DNA of 49,177 nucleotides from Bacteroidota bacterium. Lineage in GTDB: Bacteria > Bacteroidota > Bacteroidia > Flavobacteriales_D > Crocinitomicaceae. Below, one piece after another: positions 28,563 to 37,493 of this stretch. The position numbers and the translations under genes were made by a program. The stretch spans positions 1-49,177 of the forward strand of contig SBGX01000008.1 of the NCBI GenBank assembly GCA_006226425.1, given 5' to 3'. The notes beneath the pieces were generated by a model, which was not told where the DNA came from, did no database searches, and saw only the letters and a program-made list of their open reading frames with translations. Position 1 is the stretch's first letter; the number at the start of each line of letters is the position of its first letter.

Positions 28563-28598
28563 AAAAAAGCCCTTTGTCAGTTGACAAAGGGCTTTTTT
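28563..28598. terminator. Bidirectional terminator with a perfect 17-base stem
   Basis: The left arm AAAAAAGCCCTTTGTCA (28563-28579) and the right arm TGACAAAGGGCTTTTTT (28582-28598) are perfect complements around a 2-base gap. T runs on both strands mean it can end transcription of tyrS on the plus strand and of the PorE-like gene on the minus strand. Confidence 0.9.
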
Positions 28599-28615
28599 AT
28601 GAATGCTTCTCGCTC

Positions 28616-30694
28616 TTAGTTGGAGAGAATTTCGAACTCTGTTCGTCTGTTCATTTGACGTCCTTCAGTCGTTTTTAGCATGGAAACCGGTCTGCTCGAA
28701 CCGTAGCCTTTTGCGGTCATCCGTCCGGCGCTGATTCCCTTTCCGGCCAGATAGTTCATCACCGCTTCTGCCCGGTCCTGAGACAGTTTGTCGTTGACTA
28801 GTGCCGATCCAGTGTCATCCGTGTGACCTGAAATTTCAATTTTAAGTCCTGGAACGTCTTTCATTAACTTGACCAAACGCTCCAACTCGGCGTTAGACTC
28901 CGAACGTAAAGTCGCTTTCCCCACATCGAAAAAGATATTGCGCAGCGCGATCTTACTTCCTACAGCAATATTCTTCAATTCAATGGTTTTATCTACCAGG
29001 TTGTCCGCGCTCCCCATCGGAATGTCAAAGTTCTCTGAGTGGAACAGGTATCCCGGAGCTTTTACAGCAATACCGTAGTTTCTCCCTGAGTTCAAGGTGA
29101 TGATGAATTTTCCGGTGGCACTGTTACTGGTGAAGGTTTCAATGATCTTTCCACTTGAGTTATCCGTAATTTCGATGGAAGCTTCCACTGCTTTTCTTGA
29201 AATAGCATCCAGGGTATTTCCTTTAAATACAGTCAGTGATTTTTTGTTCACATCTACCGTGCTTTCGATCTGATTGTCTTTCAGAGGCATGGCTACGGAC
29301 GCCAGAAGGTAATCTTCGATGTCAATAGCTGGTTCTTTCGGTTCTCCCCAGAAAGTAATTTTGTAGATGTCAAAACCACCTTTCCCTCCGGAACGATTGG
29401 AAGCAATGTAAGCATACTTTCCGTTGGCTGTCGGAGAAAAGAAGAAGTCGTCGTAAACCGTATTGATTGGATACCCCAGGTTAACAGGTTCTGTCCATTG
29501 TCCTTGTTTTTTCTCGGAAACAAAGATGTCGTAACCACCCAGCGAACCATGTCCTTCTGAGGCAAAATACATCAGGTCTCCGTCCACGGACATATAGATT
29601 GGTCCTTCGTTAAACTTACTGTTACAGGTAGAAACCATGGTCGCCGCCTTAAAGTCTTTTCTGATTTTACTTTGCACGGAAGAGAACATAATGTCCATTC
29701 CATTAGAGCGATTGTCATTGTCACGGGTAAAATAAACCTTGTAACCGTCGTCATTGTAGCAGCCATATTTTTCATTGGCTTTCGTCGAACTGATCATGGA
29801 ACTCATTTTTTCGGGATCTGTCCAGTTGGCCCCTTTCAAATGAGATTCGTAGATGTCACTTCCTTCTTTCGTTTCCCGGTGCAGAAGCATACGGGTTCCG
29901 TCATAGCTCAACGTATTGGAAACCTCATTGTCCATCGTGTTAATAGCACCTGAAATATGCTTTGGGTAGGACCATTTTCCGTTTCGAAGACTGGTGGAAA
30001 GGATGTCCATATCGTATTCTCCTACTTCATTCGAAGTTTTGTTGGTTTTACGATTGGATGAGAGGATCAGTTCGGAACCATCCGTGGAGATGGACGGAGC
30101 AATTTCATCGGCGCTGGTATTTAATTCAGAGATGTTGTCCACCCAAACCCGTTCCGGTTTCTTATAAGCCTTTTTAGCTAGTTCACATTCCTTGATTCGC
30201 TTCGTTGAGAATTTGGAATAATTGTCTGCCTTGCGGTAATTGTTTTCAAAAGACTCATATTGCTTGATTGCCTCGTCAAATTTCCCTTCTAGCTGGTAAG
30301 CAACACCCAAATAAAACTGGAGGAAAGGATCTGCTTTTGGGTCCAGTTCCCAGGCCTTTTTGAGGTAAGGGATGGCCAAACTTGGGTCTGATGAGTTAAC
30401 ATGACAAACACCGATACGGAAATTTAGCTCACCGTTGTTCGGATTGAATTTTTGTGCATCGTTGAAATGGATCAACGCTTTTTTGAAGAGCAGTCCGTAA
30501 TCGGATACGTTGAATACGGCTTCCATCCCCTGGTCATAGTATTCATTTCCTTTGGAAACAGCTTCTTTGGCTGCCTTGAACCCTTCTTTTCCTTTAAAGT
30601 TAGAAGCTTTGAAATCGACATTCTGCGACCAGAGGACTGAGGTGGAAAGAAGTGTTATAAGTATAGAGATCGTTTTTTTCATCTTCAAATTCAT
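28616..30694 (-). CDS. TPR / beta-propeller / OmpA envelope protein, PorE-like
   Basis: The protein has 692 residues and a signal peptide (MKKTISILITLLSTSVLWSQ, second ATG at 30682). The domains in order are: TPR repeats (about 55-190, e.g. ALIHFNDAQKFNPNNGELNFRIGVCHVN), a PD40/WD40-like propeller (about 205-440, with SPTANGKYAYIASNRSGGKGGFDIYKI and SVDGDLMYFASEGHGSLGGYDIFV), a carboxypeptidase-regulatory-like fold (about 480-570) and an OmpA C-terminal domain (KIEISGHTDDTGSALVNDKLSQDRAEAVMNYL). This order matches PorE of the type IX secretion system, but many Bacteroidota carry paralogues of unknown role, and the Cys of a lipoprotein is absent here. The ATG at 30694 shares its first base with the stop of the TPR gene, so translation is probably coupled. 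Likely role: attachment of envelope machinery to peptidoglycan. Confidence 0.75.
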   Translation of the reverse strand: MNLKMKKTISILITLLSTSVLWSQNVDFKASNFKGKEGFKAAKEAVSKGNEYYDQGMEAVFNVSDYGLLFKKALIHFNDAQKFNPNNGELNFRIGVCHVNSSDPSLAIPYLKKAWELDPKADPFLQFYLGVAYQLEGKFDEAIKQYESFENNYRKADNYSKFSTKRIKECELAKKAYKKPERVWVDNISELNTSADEIAPSISTDGSELILSSNRKTNKTSNEVGEYDMDILSTSLRNGKWSYPKHISGAINTMDNEVSNTLSYDGTRMLLHRETKEGSDIYESHLKGANWTDPEKMSSMISSTKANEKYGCYNDDGYKVYFTRDNDNRSNGMDIMFSSVQSKIRKDFKAATMVSTCNSKFNEGPIYMSVDGDLMYFASEGHGSLGGYDIFVSEKKQGQWTEPVNLGYPINTVYDDFFFSPTANGKYAYIASNRSGGKGGFDIYKITFWGEPKEPAIDIEDYLLASVAMPLKDNQIESTVDVNKKSLTVFKGNTLDAISRKAVEASIEITDNSSGKIIETFTSNSATGKFIITLNSGRNYGIAVKAPGYLFHSENFDIPMGSADNLVDKTIELKNIAVGSKIALRNIFFDVGKATLRSESNAELERLVKLMKDVPGLKIEISGHTDDTGSALVNDKLSQDRAEAVMNYLAGKGISAGRMTAKGYGSSRPVSMLKTTEGRQMNRRTEFEILSN

Positions 30695-31785
30695 TAATTG
30701 CAGTTAGACGAATAGTATTTTTTTCCAATATCGGCACCAAGTTCATGGGCTTTGTTCCAGTCTTTGCAGGCTGCTTCCATTTCACGGAGCATTTCTTCTG
30801 CGTTGGCTCTATTGACAAAGGCAGATGCGCTCTTTCCATCTATTTGAATGGCCTTGCTTGCCATTTCTTTGGCCTTTTTGTAATCTTTCTTCTTGAAGTA
30901 TAGGGCGGATAGATTTGAGTATGCAGGAGCATATTTGGGGTTGCACTCGATGGCCTTTTTAAAATCACGCTCTGCGTCATCCATGCGACCTTGTTCCATT
31001 TGTGTTGCCCCCCGGTTATTATATGCCAGGTAGTATTTGGAATCAATGCTGATAGCCCGGTTGAAAGCGGCAACAGCTCCACTGTAGTCCTTTGAACGCT
31101 TTTTGGTTGTCCCGATATTGTTCAGTACGAATGTCAATTTCGGATTTTTGCGCAGGGCTTCTTCGTAATCGGCAACGGCTCTGGAATACTCTCCTTTCAT
31201 TCGGTAGCAACTTCCGCGATCATTATAGGCAAAGGCAAATGAAGGATCGAGTTCCATGGATTTACTAAAGAACTTGATGGCCCCGTCGTAATCCTCCTGC
31301 AAAAAGCGCAGCGTTCCGTAGTTGTAGTAAGCCCGTGCATTTTGCTTGTTCATTTGAATGGATTTTTCATAATCCTTTTCAGCCAGGGAGTACTCATTCA
31401 AACTTTGATAAGAACGCGCTCTTTGGAAATATGCCTTGGAGTAATTTGGGTCCTTTGAAATCAGTTGATCTAATGTCTGGATGGCCTGCTTAAACTGGCT
31501 GGCCTCGTTTTGGCTAAGAGCTTTATTGTAGTAGGCAGCTGTAAACTGTGGGTCTAAACGAAGTGATTCGCTGAATTCCTGAATGGCCTTCGTGTAATTT
31601 TTTTGACCGAATGCCTGTACTCCTCGGTTGTAGGCCTCCTGACTGGCCGCTGTGTTGGCGTTTTCCTGGTTCAGTGCTGCAATAGAGTCCCGGTAGGCTT
31701 GTTCCTCCGGTGTGAGCTCCTCAATTTGAGCAAAGGCTCCTAAAGCGAATGCCAGGCATGAAACTAAAAGCTTGCGTTTTAACAT
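30694..31785 (-). CDS. Secreted protein with nine TPR repeats
   Basis: The protein has 363 residues from the ATG at 31785, which starts a signal peptide (MLKRKLLVSCLAFALGAFAQ). About nine consecutive 34-residue TPR motifs follow, such as YYNKALSQNEASQFKQAI, AYNDRGSCYRMKGEYSRAV and AYNNRGATQMEQGRMDDAE, ending in the common terminal form MLREMEAACKDWNKAHELGAD with a last Cys. TPR arrays mediate protein-protein contacts. Its stop overlaps the start of the PorE-like gene, so the two products probably work together in the periplasm or at the outer membrane. A longer start at 31851 is rejected because an exact -7 box lies between it and 31785. Confidence 0.88.
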   Translation of the reverse strand: MLKRKLLVSCLAFALGAFAQIEELTPEEQAYRDSIAALNQENANTAASQEAYNRGVQAFGQKNYTKAIQEFSESLRLDPQFTAAYYNKALSQNEASQFKQAIQTLDQLISKDPNYSKAYFQRARSYQSLNEYSLAEKDYEKSIQMNKQNARAYYNYGTLRFLQEDYDGAIKFFSKSMELDPSFAFAYNDRGSCYRMKGEYSRAVADYEEALRKNPKLTFVLNNIGTTKKRSKDYSGAVAAFNRAISIDSKYYLAYNNRGATQMEQGRMDDAERDFKKAIECNPKYAPAYSNLSALYFKKKDYKKAKEMASKAIQIDGKSASAFVNRANAEEMLREMEAACKDWNKAHELGADIGKKYYSSNCN

Positions 31786-31808
31786 GTATATGGATTTATT
31801 TTGACAGC

Positions 31809-31816
31809 CAAATATA
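31809..31816 (-). promoter_or_regulatory. Candidate -7 box of the TPR / PorE-like operon
   Basis: The minus strand reads TATATTTG, an exact TAnnTTTG match, 23 bases before the ATG at 31785. Confidence 0.5.
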
Positions 31817-31974
31817 AGGAGATTGAACTTTTTTCGATCGTACTTATTCACGATCAGGGGGGTGAGTTATCAAGATTTAATTAACAATTTTCTGCCAGAT
31901 GGCTTTGCAATAATAAAATCATAGTTTGGGGTAAAAACAAGAAAGAAAAGGGTCCTCGGATGAATCACTTTCCT

Positions 31975-31982
31975 TATTTTTG
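31975..31982 (+). promoter_or_regulatory. Candidate -7 box of the thiolase gene
   Basis: TATTTTTG is an exact TAnnTTTG match, 12 bases before the ATG at 31995. Confidence 0.45.
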
Positions 31983-31994
31983 AAAACTTAGCAA

Positions 31995-33212
31995 ATGAAA
32001 ATGATGTCAAAAGAAGTATATATCGTCGATGGAGTACGTTCTGCCATCGGAAATTTTGGAGGAACCCTGGCCCCAGTACGAACAGATGACCTGGCAGCTG
32101 AAGTATTAAAGGCGCTTCATGCGAAATTCGGAGGAGTTGATTGGGAGCAGCTAGAAGATGTGATTTTAGGCTGTGCCAATCAAGCTGGTGAAGATAACCG
32201 GAATGTAGCTAGAATGTCTGCTTTGCTGGCTGGACTTCCCGTCAGAGCCGGTGGAGAAACAGTAAACCGTCTTTGTGCATCTGGGATGGCGGCAACCATC
32301 AATGCTTCGAGAGCGATGAAGGATGGAGCGGGTGATTTATATATCAGCGGTGGAGTGGAAAATATGACTCGTGGACCCTGGGTCATTTCGAAAACCTCTT
32401 CGGCTTTTGGGAGAGATGCTCAAATGTTTGATTCCTCTTTCGGTTGGCGTTTTGTCAACCCCCTGATGCACGAAAAGTTTGGGACGGATGGAATGGGAAA
32501 TACGGCGGAAAATCTGGTTGAGCTTTATGGAATTTCCAGGGAAGATCAGGATCGTTTTGCCTATTGGTCCCAACAAAAAGCCGGAGCTGCCAGAAATGCA
32601 GGGATTTTGGCTGAAGAAATTTGCCCGATTCGGATTTCAAGGAGAAAACAGGAAGATCTCGTGTTTGACACCGATGAGTTTATCAAAGATGCTACTAGTC
32701 TGGAAAAATTGGGAACGCTTCGTGCGGCATTCAAAAAGGATGGTTCGGTCACAGCAGGGAATTCTTCCGGTTTGAATGATGGTGCAGCTGCTTTATTGCT
32801 GGCTACGGATGAGGCGCTAAAAAGCAATCAATTGACACCCAAAGTGAGGATTGTGGGAGGGGCTGTTGCTGGTGTTGAACCTCGTATTATGGGAATCGGG
32901 CCTGTGGAGGCTTCTGAGAAAGTGCTAAAGCGTAGTGGACTGACCCTGGATCAAATGGATGTCATTGAATTGAATGAAGCTTTTGCAGCGCAGTCTTTGG
33001 CTTGTACCCGAAAAATGGGACTGGAAGATAATGACCCACGAATCAATCCGAATGGAGGTGCGATTGCCCTGGGACATCCCCTGGGAATGTCTGGTGCCCG
33101 AATTTTACTGGCGGCGGCAAACGAATTGCAGCGGAAGCAAAAACGCTATGCACTGGTGACCATGTGTATCGGTGTAGGACAGGGGTATGCAACCATTCTC
33201 GAGCGTTGCTAG
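31995..33212 (+). CDS. Acetyl-CoA C-acyltransferase (thiolase)
   Basis: This 405-residue cytoplasmic thiolase cleaves 3-ketoacyl-CoA to acetyl-CoA and a shortened acyl-CoA, or runs the reverse reaction. The nucleophilic Cys is in [19 protein letters not shown]. The family phrases [46 protein letters not shown] and the second Cys in [15 protein letters not shown] are all present. The length matches FadA/PcaF-type enzymes (about 400). Fatty-acid versus beta-ketoadipate substrate cannot be settled by sequence alone, and no other beta-oxidation gene is nearby. The gene starts after a TATTTTTG box. A tandem Met start (MKMMSKEV) leaves the exact first residue slightly open. Confidence 0.92.
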   Translation: MKMMSKEVYIVDGVRSAIGNFGGTLAPVRTDDLAAEVLKALHAKFGGVDWEQLEDVILGCANQAGEDNRNVARMSALLAGLPVRAGGETVNRLCASGMAATINASRAMKDGAGDLYISGGVENMTRGPWVISKTSSAFGRDAQMFDSSFGWRFVNPLMHEKFGTDGMGNTAENLVELYGISREDQDRFAYWSQQKAGAARNAGILAEEICPIRISRRKQEDLVFDTDEFIKDATSLEKLGTLRAAFKKDGSVTAGNSSGLNDGAAALLLATDEALKSNQLTPKVRIVGGAVAGVEPRIMGIGPVEASEKVLKRSGLTLDQMDVIELNEAFAAQSLACTRKMGLEDNDPRINPNGGAIALGHPLGMSGARILLAAANELQRKQKRYALVTMCIGVGQGYATILERC

Positions 33213-33248
33213 CCAACCGTTTGTATGCAGACAACGTTGTAAACTAAG

Positions 33249-34835
33249 ATGATGAAGGCCTGGAATCGCTTTTTGTTGCTCTCACTAATGAGTCTTTTGG
33301 CACTCTCCTGTCGAAAGGAGGTGACTAGCTGGAAAAGCAACTGGATTCTTCCCCTTTTTCAGGATAGTTTGAACCTGAGTCGTTTGGTCAATGATACAAC
33401 ACTTGCGGTTCAGGATGGAGCCTATCTATTGCAATTGGAACGCACCCTGGCCACGATTCGTCCGGGTGAATACCTTGATTTTCCAGATACGACGATTTAT
33501 AAGACCTTTACGATTCCGGTCAGTAGTTTATCCCTTCCGGCAGGAACAAGTTTTGTCACCGATAACGATGATCACGTCTTTGATTTGGATGACGTATTAC
33601 TCAAAAAAGCACGGTTGAAATCTGGAATTGTCAGTTTGACAGTGGAAAATCCGCTTACAACTACCTCTTATTTTGAAGTGATTCTTCCCGGAACAACCCT
33701 GGATGGGGTAAGCTTGAGTCGGGAACTGAGTGTTGGCCCAAAAGGAACGTCTTCCATTCAGATTGACTTAAGTGGGTATGAATTGGACTTAAGAGGGAGT
33801 TCAGGAATCGATTTTAATGCCCTTTCATCAAAACTAAAAGTGTTTTCTGATCCGAGCGGACCAAATGTTCAGTTATCAAATACGGACACGACGAAAGTAG
33901 CCATTACGCTGGAGGATATGGAAGTTGATTATGGACAGGGGTATTTTGGACAATATGAGGCGAGTGGGAGCTATGACCTGGAACTGGATTATCTGAAAGA
34001 TCATGTGAACGGAAAATTAGATCTTCCAAATTTCAGTTTGGATTTTGTGCTTTCAAACTCAATCAAGGCGATGGCCAGAGCTCGGTTAAGTAATGTTGCC
34101 AGTGTGAATACGTCATTGTCTTATACGGTTCCCTTGGCGAGTAATCAGTTGAATCAGGATTTTATTATTCAGAATGCTACAGGAAGCTGGGGAACACTGA
34201 CCCCATCGGAAACAAGTTTGAGCTTTAATCAGAACAATTCAAATATTGAGTCGTTTGTCGAGAATCTGGGAGACCGGATCTCGCTGGCGTACGAAGTCCA
34301 ACTGAATCCTTATGGAAATATTAGTGGAGGCTGGGATGAATTTTTTCCGGAAAGTAAACTGGAGGTGGTTACTCGAATTAATATGCCATTGATGATTGGC
34401 CTCGATAATTTTTCTATCCGGGATACCTTTGATGTGGATTTAAGTCAGGACCTCTCCTCAAGTCATGTAGAGCAGGGAACGTTGCATTTTAAGATCGAGA
34501 ATGCCTTCCCCATTTCCGGTGATCTTCATTTGTTTCTCTTAGACGATTACGGGCAGGTACTGTTTGATTTTGATGATCTGGATATTCCTTCTGCGAAAGG
34601 TGGGGCTCTGACTAACCTGGGAATCAACTCCCTTAAGAAACAATTGGATATTCCCATTTTGGAGCAGGATTTGGAAAAATTGAATCAGGTCAAACGAATG
34701 GTTTTTGAAGTGAAGTTCAATACACCTGATGAGACACTCTCCTTTAATGAAATGGTAGTCATTCCGGAAAGGGCCTTTTTCCTCGTGAAAGCACAGGCTT
34801 CTTTTCGTTTGAAACAAGTGCTTGGCTCGGAATGA
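33249..34835 (+). CDS. Large hypothetical lipoprotein, first of a surface-protein trio
   Basis: The protein has 528 residues with a lipoprotein signal (MMKAWNRFLLLSLMSLLALSC, lipobox ALSC). The mature protein is rich in Ser, Leu, Asp and Thr, with many beta-type segments (for example GIVSLTVENPLTTTSYFEVILPG and EVVTRINMPLMIGLDNFSI). No known domain could be named. It resembles large Bacteroidota surface lipoproteins of unknown role. Its last 4 bases overlap the next gene, so translation is probably coupled. It is likely part of a unit with the DUF5723-like protein and the T9SS protein that follow. It starts 36 bases after the thiolase stop with no clear promoter. Confidence 0.75.
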   Translation: MMKAWNRFLLLSLMSLLALSCRKEVTSWKSNWILPLFQDSLNLSRLVNDTTLAVQDGAYLLQLERTLATIRPGEYLDFPDTTIYKTFTIPVSSLSLPAGTSFVTDNDDHVFDLDDVLLKKARLKSGIVSLTVENPLTTTSYFEVILPGTTLDGVSLSRELSVGPKGTSSIQIDLSGYELDLRGSSGIDFNALSSKLKVFSDPSGPNVQLSNTDTTKVAITLEDMEVDYGQGYFGQYEASGSYDLELDYLKDHVNGKLDLPNFSLDFVLSNSIKAMARARLSNVASVNTSLSYTVPLASNQLNQDFIIQNATGSWGTLTPSETSLSFNQNNSNIESFVENLGDRISLAYEVQLNPYGNISGGWDEFFPESKLEVVTRINMPLMIGLDNFSIRDTFDVDLSQDLSSSHVEQGTLHFKIENAFPISGDLHLFLLDDYGQVLFDFDDLDIPSAKGGALTNLGINSLKKQLDIPILEQDLEKLNQVKRMVFEVKFNTPDETLSFNEMVVIPERAFFLVKAQASFRLKQVLGSE

Positions 34836-36052
34836 AGTATTTGATTGCGACATACATTTTGTTCGGGTCGTTTTGGGGAATTAGCCAGACGAGTTTGCCC
34901 GCGGTGATCAGTACGGAAGGGTCCAGTGGTTTGTTCTGGAGTGAGGGCGAATTTGATCAGCGCACCCAAAGTTTGTCGAATGCTTTTTCAAGGAAGCTCT
35001 TTCGGGGAGGGGAGATTAGTGAATCTGAGATCAACAAGGAATTGGACCGACATCGCTCCCTGAATCGTTTTGGAAGAAATTACGGATTGAATCTGGCCTT
35101 TGTGCCCAAGAAAATGAAGTTTTTTTCTTCGGAGCATACCAATTGGATGTTTGAATTGGGACATCAGTCTTTTTTGTCGGGGAGTTATGCGAAAGGACTT
35201 TTTGGGCTGGCCATGTTGGGAAATGCTAACTATTTGGGAGAGCAAGTTTCGCTGGCCGAAAGTCATCTGACCCTGGTCGACTGGCAGCACCTGGGAGTAG
35301 GCTTTTATCATCGTCCAACGGGGTCTTACCTGACATTGAATGTCGTTCAGTCTTCGGCTTTTGCTTCGGGGGATTTACCTGTGGGCGCCTATGAATCCGG
35401 AGCCGATTCCAGCTGGTTGGAGTTATCGGCAACAGGCAATGTAGAATATAGTGGTGGAAATTTCGGACAGTCCTGGGGTCTTTCCCTGAACGGACGTTTT
35501 CAATATCACATGCCGACGGGACGTTTCGGGCAGGTGCCCATCCTGATGGAAGTGAAAAATATGGGAATCGTTTATATGCCTGAAACAGTCAGTTATCGAG
35601 TGGACACGGTGCTGCGCTACGACGGACTTAATTTGGATGACATACTTGGCTTCCGAAATGCAAATTTTGAATCGGCCAATTGGTTCGATACGCTGCAGGT
35701 GGAACGCGATACGACAGGTAGTTGGCAGTTGTTACCGGCTTCTATCGAAATTTCGAAGCCATTGCGCTTTGTGTCAACAACCCCCTGGCAAGTCTTTTAC
35801 GGAGTGCGGGCATATCCCTTCATTCGTTATTTACCAAGACTTCATGTAGGTATTAATGCAAAAGTATGGAGCGGATTTCATGCCGGACTAGTAGCGGTTT
35901 ACGGTGGATTTGGAGGTTTTCGTTCCGGTTTGTATGTGAATTACGCCAGTAACAAGTTATATATGGGACTGGGAACTGAAGATATTTACGGCCTGATCTC
36001 TGGGAAAGGTTTTGGTAAAATGCTAAACTTTAGATTGGTATGCGCACTTTAA
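34832..36052 (+). CDS. Probable outer-membrane protein, DUF5723-like
   Basis: The protein has 406 residues and a signal peptide (MKYLIATYILFGSFWGISQ). The mature protein has many alternating hydrophobic/aromatic strands (LNLAFVPKKMKFFSS, GLSLNGRFQYHMPTG, YGGFGGFRSGLYVNYASNKLYMGLGTEDIYGLIS) and ends in a hydrophobic residue (FRLVCAL), as do beta-barrels. The shape and Gly-rich C-terminus match DUF5723-like proteins found beside T9SS-type surface genes; this is a judgement from appearance. It overlaps the preceding lipoprotein gene by 4 bases and the next gene by 13 bases, giving a compact three-gene unit. Confidence 0.7.
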   Translation: MKYLIATYILFGSFWGISQTSLPAVISTEGSSGLFWSEGEFDQRTQSLSNAFSRKLFRGGEISESEINKELDRHRSLNRFGRNYGLNLAFVPKKMKFFSSEHTNWMFELGHQSFLSGSYAKGLFGLAMLGNANYLGEQVSLAESHLTLVDWQHLGVGFYHRPTGSYLTLNVVQSSAFASGDLPVGAYESGADSSWLELSATGNVEYSGGNFGQSWGLSLNGRFQYHMPTGRFGQVPILMEVKNMGIVYMPETVSYRVDTVLRYDGLNLDDILGFRNANFESANWFDTLQVERDTTGSWQLLPASIEISKPLRFVSTTPWQVFYGVRAYPFIRYLPRLHVGINAKVWSGFHAGLVAVYGGFGGFRSGLYVNYASNKLYMGLGTEDIYGLISGKGFGKMLNFRLVCAL

Positions 36053-37485
36053 TCGTCATTGCTTCTTTTTTGCTTGCCGGAAGTACGCAGGCTCAGATCA
36101 GTTTTTTTAAGACTTTTTCAAATGATTCATTTGACCGGGGAGAAGGAGTGGTTCAGTTGAAAGACTCCAGTTACCTGATTACGGGATCTTCCAGCAGCTT
36201 TTCAAATTCTCAGCAGGCTTTTATTATGCATATTGACAGTGCGGGGAATTATCTGTGGTCCAGGTCGTATGGAGGAGAAGAAACGGAGCGGGGGAGAAGA
36301 ATCTTCCATGTAGAGAATGATGGAATTTATGTGTTGGGGCAAACAAGCTCAGCGAGCGGAAAGTTTTTTGATCTGTATTTTCTGAAGACGGACCTGGAGG
36401 GAAACATCTTGTTCGAGAAGAATTTTGGAGGGGCAGAGTACGAAGATATTCACGACGCGATTATGTTGAAGGACACTTCTATGATCATCGTGGGAGAGAG
36501 CTATTCAAATACGGGGAAGCAGCAGAATGCCTGGGGCATGAGATTATCCAATGAGGGCGAGGTACTTTGGGAACAACAATGGGGAGGAAATCGCAAAGAT
36601 TTGGCCAGCAGTGTGAAAGCGCTGAACGACACGATCGTTTATATCTGTGGCTATCAATACAATCAGGATTCACTGAGCAGGAAAGGCTTTTTAAGTAGAA
36701 TGAACATTGATGGGACCCTGGAATGGACCCGTTTTTATGGAGAGCAGAAGGAACATGCATTGCGTGATCTACACATTTTTAGAGATACCATCCGGGGAGT
36801 GGGGCACTTTATCGCAGAAGGAACCAGCGTTCGAAATTTCCATCGAATTATGTTTGACCTTTCCGGGAATATCATTCGAGACCGCTATGAGTTTCATGGA
36901 GGAGATTATGATGTATTATCGATTCAACGCTATGGATCGAATTTGTACTTCCTGTCCAAACAGGTTACTCAGGAACCGGATATCCCAACCTATCCCGATG
37001 GTTCGGACAATTTGCTGTATGCCTATGACCACATGCTTTTTTACAAGGGACTGGCTTTAAACAAATCACTTAATGGAGACGATCAGTTCAATCAGTTGAT
37101 TCGAACCAGTGATCAGGGGATTTTGGCCGTAGGATTCAATTCGATGGATGACCATGTGAAGGTGACCGTCCTGAAACTTGATGCGAGAGACCCGATTTCA
37201 AATGCTTCCCTGACCAATGGAAGTGGGGAACTGGTGGAACTCAATGAGTTGAGTTCAAGTGATCGGGTTCGAATCTATCCCAATCCAAGTAGCGGAATGA
37301 TTCACGTGGATTCGGAAATGAAGATTCGGGAGTTCCGGCTCTATTCAACGCAACAGCAATTGCTGCGGATCGAACGGGGAATGCTGACAAATTTGTCGTT
37401 GGTTGATCTCAGTCCGGGAGTCTATTTCCTCCATCTGTATACCGATGACGGACAGCAGTTCGTGTATCAACTGCATCGGAAATAG
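36040..37485 (+). CDS. T9SS-sorted secreted protein with delta-60/propeller-like repeats
   Basis: The protein has 481 residues and a signal peptide (MRTLIVIASFLLAGSTQAQ). Residues 25-380 contain repeats of about 45-50 residues of the form DSAGNYLWSRSYGGEETERGRRI, EGNILFEKNFGGAEYEDIHDAI, EGEVLWEQQWGGNRKDLASSV and DGTLEWTRFYGEQKEHALRDL, each starting with a 'what was done / expected' strand pair. These are typical of SBBP-like or delta-60 propellers. The last 85 residues form a T9SS type A domain (VRIYPNPSSGMIHVDSEMKIREFRLYS...LSPGVYFLHLYTDDGQQFVYQLH). Its start lies 13 bases inside the DUF5723-like gene. It converges on the next operon with 8 bases between stops. Confidence 0.88.
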   Translation: MRTLIVIASFLLAGSTQAQISFFKTFSNDSFDRGEGVVQLKDSSYLITGSSSSFSNSQQAFIMHIDSAGNYLWSRSYGGEETERGRRIFHVENDGIYVLGQTSSASGKFFDLYFLKTDLEGNILFEKNFGGAEYEDIHDAIMLKDTSMIIVGESYSNTGKQQNAWGMRLSNEGEVLWEQQWGGNRKDLASSVKALNDTIVYICGYQYNQDSLSRKGFLSRMNIDGTLEWTRFYGEQKEHALRDLHIFRDTIRGVGHFIAEGTSVRNFHRIMFDLSGNIIRDRYEFHGGDYDVLSIQRYGSNLYFLSKQVTQEPDIPTYPDGSDNLLYAYDHMLFYKGLALNKSLNGDDQFNQLIRTSDQGILAVGFNSMDDHVKVTVLKLDARDPISNASLTNGSGELVELNELSSSDRVRIYPNPSSGMIHVDSEMKIREFRLYSTQQQLLRIERGMLTNLSLVDLSPGVYFLHLYTDDGQQFVYQLHRK

Positions 37486-37493
37486 CCTGTTTT

